A DNA stretch of 64,000 nt from Notospermus geniculatus (GCA_002633025.1 NMRB01000288.1:1-64000), one strand, 5' to 3'; positions 1 through 10,129 are shown, numbered from the stretch's first letter. The notes: generated from the sequence alone by a model not told the origin. Program-made: numbers and translations.

Positions 1-512
1 CAGTAGTTTAAGAGTTATGGACCAAAGGCCATCTCCCAATGTTTTTGGCATCTTGGCGGCATATTTGATATTCGATCGAGCCAAATTTAGCTCTACTCGT
101 AGAGGGTATCAAGACACATCATCAATCCAAATTACAACACTCGAGGTCAAACAGCCACGAAACGTGCCAACCAACGGGAAAATTTTGAACTATGACCTTT
201 GTGACCTTGAAAAGTAGGTCGAATTAAAACACTGTGTGTCCTTATCAGATGTACCTTTAATAAAAATTTGGAAATGATCCTGGCATTAGTTCAGGAGTTA
301 TTGAATTTTTTGTGTTTTTGCTTTTGGCTACCAGGAATCATCAAATCGGACGGAAATGTAGTATTTGAGTCACTGTGACCTAGATGAACATGCTTACCAA
401 ATTTCGTATAGCTCTAGTGGTTACAAAACGTACTCCCGTTGTCTAACGACGACGGACGACGGACGATGGACACTGCATGATGACATAGGCTCACACTGAC
501 CCAAAAAATTAA
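1..512. repeat. Dispersed repeat of the 'gtgaccttgaaaagtaggtc' family
   Basis: This stretch resembles 24260-25108: the same order of a 'cttggcggcatatttga' block, the phrase gtgaccttgaaaagtaggtc, and a closing GAC/GACGGAC triplet run (about 448-472). It is an interspersed repeat copy entering from the left edge. The 66-residue ORF inside it is not conserved in the other copy and is not taken as a gene. Confidence 0.6.
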
Positions 513-513
513 T

Positions 514-689
514 CAGGTGTAAGAGTAAAGAGTGTTCCTCTGTAAGAAGCGTCCGCTACTATTGTTCAATGATGGATTAAGCAGCATGACCCTACAGTAG
601 AAACCATTCGCTAGAAATTAGAATGTAACAATAGGATCTTTTATTCCTATGGTAGTTTTTCAAGGGGACATTCTTTCCGGTCACACCTG
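514..689 (-). mobile_element. Short TIR element, GGTGTGA family, copy 1
   Basis: Read on the minus strand this 176-bp unit begins CAGGTGTGACCGG and ends TTACACCTG. It aligns along its whole length with 51408-51577 on the plus strand, sharing for example GTTACATTCTAAT and CTTAATCC. Inverted ends, small size and no reading frame fit a non-autonomous DNA transposon. No clear target-site duplication is visible. Confidence 0.65.
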
Positions 690-845
690 GTCAACTATTG
701 TCTGTATTCGTATACTGTATAAAACTCTTAATCAAACTCGACATCCGCGGTGTCAAAGTGGCATTGATGCTGCGTTTTTCATTTCTGTCCCCTCAGCACC
801 TGCTTGAACAGGACCCGCATTTGTCTCGCCTAAAAAACTAAGGAT

Positions 846-945
846 GTGACACTTTTTTTCATGGGTTGTACGATTTTCAGAACACTCACAGAAACAGTTT
901 TTTACATACTCCTCCATCAAGCTTATCAAAAGTTGTATATAATTT
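846..945. repeat. Dispersed repeat (catgggttgt / agcttatcaaaagttgtatat), copy 1
   Basis: The block with 'ttcatgggttgt', 'acacccacagaaa.ag' and 'aagcttattaaaagttgtatat' recurs at 1320-1400, and its second half recurs at 39830-39860. The spaced match over about 90 bp shows an old interspersed repeat. A stretch at 985-1037 reads ATGGCGGCCAAG... after a TGACGTCAC motif, but it stops after 15 codons. Confidence 0.5.
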
Positions 946-1072
946 ACATAAAATTTTCAAGTGACGTCACTGTCAGAATTCCTCCACAAATGGCGGCCAA
1001 GACTGGTCCTGCCATTCAAAAGCGACACCATCGGTAGGACTAGGTACTAGTCTAAGAGAAATGTTCACCTAC

Positions 1073-1169
1073 CTTGGCAGCAGCTGTGATGGCAATTTCC
1101 TACAGGACATTTCGATGGAGTGAATTCTGAACACCACGAGGTCAGGCATTTCATTGGACAAGAATAAGG
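1073..1169 (-). CDS. Putative internal coding exon, duplicated copy A (97 nt)
   Basis: On the minus strand the block is preceded by a pyrimidine-rich acceptor (gttgtttttgcag) and followed by a donor (AAG then gtaggtga). Reading from the third base gives 31 open codons including SNEMPDLVVFR and RKLPSQLLP; of the three frames, this is the only one open in both copies. The second copy lies at 2533-2629 with the same length, splice sites and phase. I do not recognise the protein; the leucine and proline spacing is only loosely like a leucine-rich repeat. No other exon of the gene could be placed. It could also be part of a transposable element. Confidence 0.35.
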
Positions 1170-1199
1170 CTGCAAAAACAACTGCAATGCAATGAATAC

Positions 1200-1322
1200 A
1201 AGGATTACTTTACCACACACCTCAGGATAAAAATACAACAAACTGAAGGAAGAAAATAACTGAAATACATGTATAAGAAACGTAAGGATAAAAATACAAC
1301 ACACATAAGGACGAAAATAACA
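1200..1322. repeat. Degenerate start of the 23-bp minisatellite
   Basis: Units such as 'aaggataaaaatacaac' and 'aaggacgaaaata' occur just beside exon copy A, as they do beside exon copy B at 2670-2760. The minisatellite seed was therefore present before the exon-bearing segment was duplicated. Confidence 0.6.
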
Positions 1323-1500
1323 GTTTTTATTCATGGGTTGTTGGAGTTTCAAAACACCCACAGAAAGAGTTTTTTACAAGCTTATTAAAAGTTGTATATG
1401 TATAAAAGGAATAGGCCCTAATTAATGGGATGTTGGTTATCAACACTTTCTTTGATCTGAAATGTTATATCTTCATACGTTTTTACATCTTCATTCGTTT
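1323..1500. repeat. Dispersed repeat (agcttattaaaagttgtatat), copy 2
   Basis: Contains 'ttcatgggttgttggagtttc', 'aagcttattaaaagttgtat' and 'gggatgttggttatcaacac', in the same order as a copy at 39805-39975. The 'tatcaa.cactttc.ttgatc' part is also the arm of the hairpin at 36502-36581, so these are decayed relatives of that element. Confidence 0.5.
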
Positions 1501-1599
1501 TGAATTGCTGTTCTTAAGGGAGGTAGCCTCTTGAAGTATTGAAGGATACAGGGACCAACTTAGCATATGGCCAATGATATCTACTGTTACAAAGAGAAA

Positions 1600-2520
1600 C
1601 TAGAGCAATGTCGATGGGGAGCCCATCGCATATCTCCCCGCTTTCGACAGGAAGTAATGGTGATATGGTTATTTTTCCTGTGTCTTTCATATATTGACCC
1701 CTGGTGGGAAGAGGCCGAGTTCGATCGAAGTACATTGGGGGTTGGGAGTGTTGTGCACATTAGTGGATGAGTACATAATATATACCAAAGTTTCAAACTG
1801 CTCCATTGAACGGTGAAGGAGGAGATATCACTTTTGGACGGCTCATGGTTTTTATCGAAGTTTGACCCCTGTGACCTTGAAACTAGGTCAAGGTCAAAAT
1901 CTCTATGATATATTGTGAAGCTGTCACAGATAAACCTTCACACAAACTTTCCTCACTTTATCACAATTACTTTAGGAGTAATGACCATAAATGTGTTTTT
2001 CACATAACGCCCCCTGGTGGAAAGACAGGGAGTTGGACCGAAATTCCAAGAGTGTTGTGCACAATAGTGGATGAGTACCTAACACATACCAAAGTTTCAA
2101 GCTCCTCCATTCAACGGTCCAGGAGGAGATATCACTTTCGTACGGTTCCCGGTTTTTATTAATCTTTGACCCCTGTGACCTTGAAAGTAGGTCAAGGTCA
2201 AAACCCGTATGATATATTAATGAAGCTGTCACAGATAAACATTCACACAAAATTTCGTCACTTTATCACAATTACTTTAGGAGTAATGACCATAAATGTG
2301 TTTTTCACATATCGCCCCCTGGTGGAAAGACAGGGAGTTGGATCGTAATTCCAAGAGTGTTGTGCACAATAGTGGATGAGTACCTAATATATACCAAAGT
2401 TTCAAGCTCCTCCGTTAAACGGTCTAGGAGGAGATATCACATTCGGACGGACGGACAGCCGGACTGACGGTGGAGGGTAAAACAATATCTCCCCGACTTT
2501 TTTCAAAAAGCGGGGAGATA
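1600..2520. repeat. Tandem repeat, about 304-bp period, about 3 copies
   Basis: The phrase tttgacccctgtgacc recurs at 1861 and 2165 (304 bp apart), with shared blocks such as 'gttgtgcaca.tagtggatgag', 'ataccaaagtttcaa' and 'gaggagatatcac'. The array ends near 2482-2520 in a hairpin of atctccccg and cggggagat, and 'atctccccgc' is also at the left side near 1632. ORFs in it read the same repeat in different frames and are discounted. Confidence 0.8.
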
Positions 2521-2532
2521 ATGATCACCTAC

Positions 2533-2629
2533 CTTGGCAGCAGCTGTGATGGCAATTTCCTTAAAGACATTTCGATGCAGTGAAATCTTAATACCACGAG
2601 GTCAGGCATTTCATTGGACAGGATGAAGG
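2533..2629 (-). CDS. Putative internal coding exon, duplicated copy B (97 nt)
   Basis: Minus strand: acceptor ctttttacag, 97-nt exon, donor AAG then gtaggtga. The same reading phase as copy A is open for 31 codons, with SNEMPDLVVLR and RKLPSQLLP conserved. Copy B carries a stop in the alternative frame that is open in copy A, which supports the chosen frame. Differences from copy A are scattered substitutions without indels. Upstream of it on this strand lies the minisatellite and the nested transposons. Function unknown. Confidence 0.38.
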
Positions 2630-2667
2630 CTGTAAAAAGGAGAATCCAATGAATACAAGGATTATTC

Positions 2668-2760
2668 TACAGGACACCTAAGGACGAAAATACAACACAC
2701 CTAAGGACGAAAATACAACACACCTAAGGACGAAAATACAACACACCTAAGGACGAAAAT
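2668..2760. repeat. 23-bp minisatellite, first block
   Basis: Exact repeats of ctaaggacgaaaatacaaca at 2678, 2701 and 2724 give a 23-bp period. The block is cut at 2760 by the palindromic element 2762-3286 and resumes at 3289, so the transposon landed inside the array. Confidence 0.9.
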
Positions 2761-3288
2761 AGTGAGGTTTCGCAAATCTGACGAAACACGAAGTACGAAA
2801 TACGAAATTGCACTTCATTTCCATGACGTAATGTATTTCAGGAGATGGTTGGTACCACAAATATCGCCTGCTGCAAGAGCGTCTTTTAGTGTATAACGTT
2901 AGACCGATGAGTTTACGGTGTATATTAAACTTTTGAATTTATCTTTCGTTTCCACTTCGTAGATACGAAGTGGAAATTTAAAAATTCAAAATGCACCGAA
3001 TGTCTCTCGGTCTTACATGATATGCTAAAAGATGCACTGGCAGCTGGGACATTTGTGGTAACAACCATCTTCAGTTCCATTAATTTTTGTTATCTGGGCT
3101 TCAATGCTGTTCTAAGCAACGGCCCTGCCCAGAATATTTAGTTTCATGTACTATACTATTTTTGTTTTAATAAAGTTAATTAACAACAACAACCATCTTC
3201 AGAAATATACAATGTATTCGGTCCTGGAAGTGAAGTTGAATTTCGTATTTCGTACTTCGTGTTTCGTCAGATTTGCGAAACCTCCCTA
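2760..3288. mobile_element. Full-length palindromic MITE with TA target duplication
   Basis: Ends are GTGAGGTTTCGCAAATCTG and its complement CAGATTTGCGAAACCTCCC, flanked by TA on both sides (2760-2761, 3287-3288). The arms match almost completely toward a centre near 2955-2975 (cttcgtagatacgaag), so the whole element is a foldback of about 397 bp once the inserted retroposon (3060-3202) is removed. A partial relative lies at 17175-17335. TA duplication suggests the Tc1/mariner group, but no transposase is present. Confidence 0.8.
3060..3202 (+). mobile_element. 5'-truncated retroposon with 15-bp target duplication
   Basis: A 113-bp insert is flanked by exact copies of AACAACCATCTTCAG (3060-3074 and 3188-3202). 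The insert ends in an AATAAA signal (3169-3174) and a short AAC-rich tail. Long target duplications plus a 3' tail indicate target-primed reverse transcription of a LINE-type or SINE RNA. It sits inside the right half of the palindromic MITE and so is younger than it. Confidence 0.75.
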
Positions 3289-3560
3289 ATACAACACACC
3301 TAAGGACGAAAATACAACAAACGTAAGAAAGAAAGTACAGCAACCAAAAGACGAAAATACAACAAACCTAAGGACCAAAATACAACACACCTAGGACGAA
3401 AATACAACAAACCCAAAGACGAAAATACATGTAGAACACACCTAAGGACGAAAGTACAACAAACCTAAGGACGAAAATACAACAAACCTAAAGACGAAAA
3501 TACAACAAACCTAAAGACGAAAATACAACAAACCTAAAGACGAAAATACATGTAGAACAC
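3284..3560. repeat. 23-bp minisatellite, second block
   Basis: Continuation of the array after the transposon, with degenerate units such as cctaaggacgaaaatacaac, occasional 'acatgtagaac' variants and changes of one or two bases per unit. Confidence 0.85.
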
Positions 3561-4299
3561 TAAATGGAAAAAGAGGATAGTCCGCCCCTTGGAACAGGCG
3601 TTTCCCAACAATATCAGCCTGTCACATGTTTCCTATGATAGAAATGTAGCCGGTAAAACGCCATCCATAAGGTGTGGCTTTCATAAAGCAAATCATCTTG
3701 TCCCTGTTGTGATTGGTCAACCAAATCGACCGCCTTCTTTGTTTAAATATTGACTTGTTTATGATGTTGAGGACTTTGCGCATGTGCGAGCTCACCGAGG
3801 AATTCCACAACACGCGAATTCTGTGTCAGTTACATTGCCATGCGTTACCGCTATTCATGGATTTTCTCTTATTAATTTTCATCACAATAGCTGTGGTTAC
3901 ACTACATAGAAATCCCCGGGTTTTTTGACACCCGGGTCTAGCCCGGCTCTGAAAAATCCCTCCTGAGGCCCGGTGCCCGTCAACACTACTCAAATTTCGT
4001 GGCGGGGACCTAAATTAAGCCCTCCAAAACCCGTTCGAGCTCGGAGGGGGTTATTACACCGCGTTTTTAACAGGTGTGGACAGAAAATCCTGGGTTCGAC
4101 ACGGGTTTTTTATGTAGTATAACAAGGGCTAATATAAAATGCTGGCAGTTACTGAAGTCTATTTCCTTTGCGTGGAAATGAACTAGCCACTGTCCGTGCA
4201 CGTGTGTGTGACATCGCGATTCTTTAAAAAGCGCCAGGACGCTATTTATAGCTCTGTTGTCGAATGGGACATTTGAATAGAAAGTTCTTGAAAACGAAA
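3561..4299. other. No gene seen; unique-looking DNA inside the minisatellite zone
   Basis: Contains a short CCCGGG-rich imperfect inverted repeat (about 3913-3935) and a 'gttcgacacgggtt' word near 4093. No conserved reading frame or RNA gene was recognised. Confidence 0.5.
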
Positions 4300-5345
4300 A
4301 CGCAATAGACCTAAGGACGAAAATACAACAACCAAAGGACGAAAATACAACAAACCCTAGTACGGAAATACAACAACCTAAGGATGAAAATATCACAAAC
4401 CTAAGGACGAAAACACAACAAACCCAACGACGGAAATACAACAAACCTTGAGACGGAAATACAACAAACCAAAGGATGAAAATACAACACACCAGAGGAC
4501 GAAAATACAACACACCTAAGGACCAAAGTGCAACAAACCTAAGGACCAAAGTACAACAAACCTAAAGACGAAAATACAACACACCTAAGGACGAAACTAC
4601 AACACACCAGAGGACGAAACTACAACACGCCTGAGGACGAAAATACAACACACCTAAGGACGAAAATACAACACGCCTGAGGACGAAAATATAACATGCC
4701 TGAGGACGAAAATACAACAAATCTAAAGACGAAAATACAACACACCTAAGGACGAAACTACAACACACCAGAGGACGAAACTACAACATGCCTGAGGACG
4801 AAATACAACACACCTAAGGACGAAAATACAACACGCGTGAGGACGAAAATACAACACGCCTGAGGACGAAAATACAACACATTTGAGGACGAAAATACAA
4901 CACGACTGAGGACGAAAATACAAGACGCCTGAGGACGAAAATACAACACACCTAAGGACNGAAAATACAACAAACCTAAAGACAAAAATACAACACGCCT
5001 GAGGACGAAAACACAACACGCCTGAGGACGAAAATACAACACGCCTGAGGACGAAAATACAACACGCCTGAGGACGAAAATACAACACATCTGAGGACGA
5101 ATATACAACAAACCTAAGGACGAAAATACAACAAACCTAAAGAAAAAATACAACACACCTGAGGACGAAAATACAACAAACCTAAGGATGAAAATACAAC
5201 ACAGCTAAGAAAGGAAATAACAAACTAAGCTAAGGTCGAAAATACATTTGTACAACACACTTGATGACGAAAATACAACAAACCTAAGGCATGTAAGGAG
5301 AAAATACAACAAACCTAAGGACGGTAATGAAACAAACCTAAGGAC
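4300..5345. repeat. 23-bp minisatellite, main block (about 1 kb)
   Basis: Roughly 45 units of acctaaggacgaaaatacaa followed by variable acc/cgc/cac ends. Two variants, 'cctaagg' and 'cctgagg', are intermixed. On the minus strand no frame contains a stop for long stretches, so three overlapping ORFs (4067-4549, 4723-5088, 4758-5156) give the same 23-residue periodic peptide (YFRPQACC, VFSSLG). This is the effect of a 23-bp unit, which is not divisible by three. An N at 4960 marks assembly uncertainty. Confidence 0.92.
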
Positions 5346-5888
5346 GGAAATTACGGTACTCCATGGACAAAAATACGGCTTGATTAGTTCTTTAAAGACA
5401 CATGCCACCTAGTACCTGTAACACTACCACATGAAGTGATAATGAAAATGAATTAAATGATGGAATGATTAAACGACTATGATCAAAATTGCATATGTAT
5501 TAAATTGAAAATATCTTAAAGTCAGCCTCTTGGGGTCGTCACAAATTTTTGTTTCAGCGGTATACATATATTTGTAGTGGAAGTATCAATCAGAATTTAT
5601 AAGTTTTTTTTCAAAATCTAATAGGTTTTTGAAAAAAAATGAAAAAAATACTCGATTGACCCTCATCGCGCACAAAAACACTTTGCGGCTTTAGACCAAA
5701 CGCCCATGACGCGAGTGATGTCACACAAGGCGGAAGTTGATCGCAAGCTGTTGTCTGCTGTCAGTCATGTCAGTGGTCATGTCACTGCTCATCATTCATG
5801 CATTTAAGTTCAAGTCCAATTCTATTGAGAGTGACCCGTGAAAAGTCTTTGGCTAGCTTCGCTGTTGGCCGCTACGCGGCGCGTTGGG
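5346..5888. other. No gene seen
   Basis: AT-rich to mixed DNA with a 'gtcagtcatgtcagtggtcatgtc' type short iteration near 5760-5790 and a small inverted repeat 'ggccgctacgcggcgcg' near 5869. Nothing else can be supported. Confidence 0.5.
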
Positions 5889-6035
5889 CCCTTGCGTCCA
5901 GGTTACGGAGTTAGGATGGTTAGCGTTGACGGTTAGGGTCAGGACTAGGTTTAGGATTAGGGGAGTGGTCAGTGACAAGGGTTGAGGTTCAGGGTTGGGG
6001 TTAGGGGCTTGGGCTAGGAATTAGTGTGTAGGATC
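5889..6035 (+). repeat. G-rich degenerate TTAGGG-like stretch
   Basis: Irregular words such as ggttaggg, ggattagggg and ggggttagggg recur at uneven spacing over about 140 bp. It resembles an eroded interstitial telomere-like repeat, but no two consecutive perfect TTAGGG units are present, so simple G-rich low complexity is equally possible. It ends beside 'gacgacattcacccattcagc', a solo terminus of the 8298/54253 foldback family. Confidence 0.35.
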
Positions 6036-6095
6036 AGGACTGGACGACATTCACCCATTCAGCACCACTGCCCAACTGAGGCTTACTGAATATTA

Positions 6096-6218
6096 TAGGC
6101 CCGTATTCTAGAAGCCTCCTTAACCCTAAGGTCCACTTTAAGCTTTTGTATTCTGCCCTGCAAACAATAGCTAAAGGTAAACCTTGGAGTTAAGGAAGCT
6201 TCTAGAATACGGCCCATA
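6096..6218. mobile_element. Miniature element, GGCCCGTATTCTAGAAGC ends
   Basis: Inverted ends ggcccgtattctagaagc and gcttctagaatacggcccA, plus inner inverted matches 'cttaa' and 'aaggt', flanked by TA. About 120 bp and non-coding; a non-autonomous DNA transposon. Confidence 0.7.
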
Positions 6219-7405
6219 GTACACCGGTACTACTCGACGTCGCACATTGTATTTCAAAAGTATATGGAAAATATGCAAACTCGTTAAATAGTGCTGTATT
6301 ATTTTGTGTCATGTTGGAGGAAACGCCGATTGAAAGACAAGGAACTCACTTTAACGACTTAAGAGTAACGCTCCAGCTTTTTAAAAGTTCTATTGCAAAA
6401 AAACCAATACAATTATCACTTGTGCCAGGTGCAGATAATGTTGCCGTCGGTTTGACTTCTCAACTGATTCGGGAGCCACTCCGAAATGAAAATTTGTCGT
6501 AATATGCAAAACACACGCTATCTCCCAATAAGAATAGGCTACAGTCAGCGGCTGCACAGTCATCAGTAATCTAATGTTTCAAGATCTTACCGCACCAAAG
6601 AAAACGCGACCTGACTTTACTGTAAGTACATGTACGTACAACATCTTAGTGCCTTCATGGCCAGGTAATTTGAGCAACGCTATTCAAAATCCATCCTCAG
6701 AGCAGTTATTTAGTATTTTTTTGGTAAAATCGCGTATTTTCTGAGGTGCACTGAGGGCACTTGAGTTCCAAAACGCCAATTTCAAACAAAATTGATAATC
6801 TCCCTGAAACAAAAACAAAAACAAAACAAAAGGAAAAAAGAAAAAGAAAACGTGTTATTCGACATTTGTAGCGAGAAACCATTCTTCTTTGTTACACCCC
6901 GTACAACAAAAACCATTTTAAAATTTGTATCTGCTTCGTCATCCCCCTGGCGCAAACCCAGCACATGATCAGAAATCATGTCATATGAATTGACCAGTAA
7001 ACACTTGAGGAAAAGGAAAAGAATGACATTCACATTATACTAGTATCTTTTTTTACTAATCTTTCAGTCATGTCACATCTTGTGATCACTGACTGTTAAG
7101 TGGACGGGATACTGTTATCTGGGACGAAAGGAAAGTCGCACTTAACGACGTCAAGGGTCTGCTCTTGACGGGGCTGATTATCTCATGTCCTGATTAAGTG
7201 GAATAAAAACAACTCCCATCATGCCAACATAGAATGTGTAAAAAGGGGCGTGGGATGGAGCCAGATTCGGATGGTAAGGCAACAAGGGTCACAGTACAGT
7301 GTTCCATTATCCAGTTTAAACTGGAAATAAAGACCAATTCGCTGTGAAGCTGCAAAATCATCTGTGGATCTAGTGAGAATAGTTCCGGAAACTCTGCTTC
7401 AAGCA
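6219..7405. other. No gene seen
   Basis: ORFs at 6311-6502 (63 codons) and 6782-7033 (minus, low-complexity Phe-rich from an A-rich tract) have no recognisable motif. No RNA gene or repeat could be assigned. Confidence 0.5.
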
Positions 7406-7536
7406 AGGTTCATTGGCACATTGGTCCGATTCAGGTCCGTAAAAAATCTATCAAATGGACTTCAGCGTTGTCGTATCCGGAAAACTAGGGGCAAACGGAC
7501 TGGAAACGGATCGGATCCGTGTGCCAATGAACCTTG
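7406..7536. mobile_element. Miniature inverted-repeat element, CAAGGTTCATTGGCACA ends
   Basis: 131 bp with 17-bp inverted ends (caaggttcattggcaca and its complement). The flanks cttcaag and tttcagg match at five of seven bases, a plausible decayed target duplication. Confidence 0.65.
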
Positions 7537-7591
7537 TTTCAGGCACCTTTCTGTAAAATCTCCGAACACTTTCTGTGGGACACGATGAGCG

Positions 7592-7806
7592 TAAAGGCCT
7601 CCATACACTGAATGACAAACGTCGAAATTACATGTAGTCGCTACAATTGTCCGTTCCAAAATACTTTTTGTCGAAACATTCCATAAATGTTATCATCTTC
7701 TGACACTTTTGTGGAGTATTTCAACATGTCGCCAGATCAAGTGCTGTCGAACTGACCATAGCTACAACTAATTTCGACTTTTGTCATTCAGTTTATGGAG
7801 GCCTTA
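7592..7806. mobile_element. Foldback MITE, TAAAGGCCTCC ends, copy 1
   Basis: Inverted ends taaaggcctccatacactg and its near complement, followed by matching inner arms (aatgacaa.cgtcgaaatta). TA occurs at both borders. The sibling copy at 7984-8183 shares the interior closely (gacacttttgtggagtattt, gtcgccagatcaagtg). Confidence 0.75.
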
Positions 7807-7983
7807 AGAACGTCGACACAAACTCACGGGTTTATCCTATCTCACTCAAACTGTACAAAATCTGAAGGGAAACCCTCTTTATTTCACTCCCACAATATAA
7901 AAGCCGACTGGGAAACCGTGTCTGACTCCCACGATACAGAATCTGACAGGGAAAAACCCTGTCTTCCGTCTGAAGACCCCTTG

Positions 7984-8183
7984 CACTGAATGACAAAAGT
8001 CGAAATTAGTCGCTCTACAATTGTCAGTTCCAAAATACTTTTTGTGGAAACGTTCCACAAATGTTAAAATCTTCTGACACTTTTGTGGAGTATTTCAACT
8101 TGTCGCCAGATCAAGTGTTGTCGAACTGACCATAGCAGCGACTAATTTCGACTTTTGTCATTCAGTGTACAGAGAGGCCTTTA
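7984..8183. mobile_element. Foldback MITE, TAAAGGCCTCC family, copy 2
   Basis: Same orientation and interior as copy 1, with an intact right end (...gaggccttta) but a left end trimmed to 'cactgaatgac'. The two copies are separated by 177 bp of unrelated DNA, so they may come from two insertions or a local duplication. Confidence 0.7.
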
Positions 8184-8297
8184 CACCTTCGTGTCCGGTG
8201 ACGAAGGGAGCGAGTGCTGAGAACCCTATGTAATGTATTCACAATATGAGTTAGGACGAGGCACAATGATCTGTAGGTCACATGGATCATTACTGCC

Positions 8298-8989
8298 GCT
8301 GAAGGGGTTATTGTCGTCCTGGGTACACATAAAGTGTACCCAGGTTCGATGTCGTCAAGTGAAATTGTACCCTGGGTCCACTTTCTTGTTACAAACTGTA
8401 CCCAGGTTCTGATTTGGAGACCTCGGGGCGAGGTTGTTCTCGGTGAAGTCACTTGATATTGTGACTGCAAGTTGGCCGTGCAAAAAGCTAAAGAAGAGAA
8501 GTTGGAAGAATTTTATTTTTGACCAGCTGGACAGTTTTCAACCTCGGATGGTTACAGAGAAAGTTAATCAACTCGCCAGCTAGACAAGAAAACGTGTCAT
8601 TTCCATGTAGGCCTACATGTGCATGTGCCATTGTGCATGGCCATGATGGGTTTGTTTGATCATGTGTCATAGCTTGCTGGGCAAACACTGCGGGCCTGTG
8701 TGTTCCATTGTTTGGGGAGGTGTGAAAAAGGGATTATAGAGGGGCAATTAGCTCGCTGTTCCTCCTGTCAGTATAATTCCTCCAAGGTCATAGCAACAGG
8801 ATCCTGGGACCAACATACGCTAATTCACGTATCCGACGAAATCTTGAGAATGAGCTCGTCCCTAGGTCTCTAAATCAGAACCTGGGTACAGTTTGTAAAA
8901 AGAAAGTGGACCCAGGGTACAATTTCACTTGACGACATCGAACCTGGGTACACTTTATGTGTACCCAGGACGACAATAACCCCTTCAGC
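8298..8989. mobile_element. Foldback transposon with about 148-bp arms and 9-bp target duplication
   Basis: The arms at 8298-8445 and 8842-8989 are near-identical inverted copies, starting GCTGAAGGGGTTATTGTCG. Flanking nonamers attactgcc and gttactgcc match at eight of nine positions. Each arm contains internal short inversions of 'cctgggtac'. The 396-bp loop has no convincing gene. Long inverted arms with 9-bp duplications are typical of Mutator-like elements, which is an inference here. A relative is at 54253-54420, and solo ends are at about 6040 and 41247. Confidence 0.8.
8768..8786 (-). mobile_element. Half copy of the CTTGGAGG micro-hairpin
   Basis: Reads TCAGTATAATTCCTCCAAG, exactly one arm of the 42-bp hairpin at 49050-49091; the other arm is absent. 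It lies in the loop of the 8298-8989 foldback element. Confidence 0.55.
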
Positions 8990-9169
8990 GTTACTGCCCT
9001 GTCAAGAGAGACTGCAGTATCTGACTTTTTCACCAAATTGAGATGAAGACACTTTTGGGCTTGGCTACATCAGCTCCACCTGGAAATATCAAATCTCATG
9101 GTCAGGGTTTGCAAACCCATGAAAACACCATGTGCAGTCATGCAGTATCTGCAGATATGGGTACGGATG

Positions 9170-9400
9170 ACAGGATAGATAGATAGATAGATAGATAATC
9201 CGTTTATTTGACCATAGCCAAAATGAAATGTGCAATGTACAAATATATATAACATAAAGATACACATGTTAATAAACTAAATATAGGAGATGCAAACTGA
9301 AGATGTAGTAAGTAAATATACATGGTCAGGAGACCTGAGCAAAGGCCAGAAGGCCGCTAACGCACAGGCCACCTAGAACGTAAGACAAATTAAGAGATAA
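9170..9400 (-). mobile_element. Retroposon 3' end with (ATCT)n tail
   Basis: On the minus strand the sequence ends ...caaataaacggatt followed by about six ATCT units (9172-9196 on plus: gatagata...). A 3' end made of short tandem units is typical of CR1/L2-like LINEs or SINEs that use them. Neither a 5' end nor a clear target duplication is visible, and no reverse-transcriptase motif was found. Confidence 0.5.
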
Positions 9401-10129
9401 GACAGTGCGCATTTAAGAAAACAGATTCAGGTGTGCAGGACAGAGTGTGCAGGACAGGTGTGCAGGACAGAGTGCAGTATCTGTAACTTACTGCAGTCTG
9501 ACCTGACACAGTCTCAGACCAGTCAGCTTGTAGGCCTAGTTGCTGCCCTATCTATTACCTAGGTCACTCCAGCGGTCATGATTCTTATACTTCCCACATA
9601 AAAGGTTACTTTCCTCCCCTGAATTCGGGTATAACATTAAAACTCCACGAACCAGAGGAAAACCTTTCGGGCAGTATCTACAAAACAACGATTTTTGTAG
9701 ATACTGCAGTCTCTCTTGACAACGTCACAAACCAGTGGAAAACCTTTAAAGCCTTTTTTCTCAAAACGACAATTTTGCAGATACTGCAGTCTCTCTTGAT
9801 TTGACCATGCGGATCGTGCACAATCTACTTGTATTTCGGAACCGAGAGACTTGTTGGCCTACTAATTGACTCCGCGCATGTAGTGTACCACATCTCCGAC
9901 AGACAAACTTGTGGCTACTGCATGGTAACCGCCGGTATGTCCAACAAGAATTGGTCAAGGGATATATTGGTGGCTGAGAGGTGCTTTCGGTACATCCGCC
10001 TGGACACTTGTTTTGTTCGGGTCGATGTGGTCAGGTGGATTTGTGTGTGATATCATTGACATCCCTCTTCTCATGTTGCGGCGTAGAACTGTTGCCAGGC
10101 GATGGAAACATCGCGAAAGTGACTCTTTG
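9401..10129. other. No gene seen
   Basis: Contains a local iteration 'gtgtgcaggacag' (9432-9475) and the word 'gcagtatct' repeated near 9131, 9473, 9672 and 9778, with 'actgcagtctctcttga' at about 9703 and 9785. These suggest an old local duplication but no gene. Confidence 0.45.

Noticed and set aside
985-1037. ATGGCGGCC... after TGACGTCAC as a gene start
   Set aside because: The frame stops after 15 codons, and the putative donor and downstream exon are unsupported; it also lies opposite the putative minus-strand exon.
5889-6035. Interstitial telomere array
   Set aside because: No consecutive TTAGGG units; kept only as a degenerate G-rich stretch.
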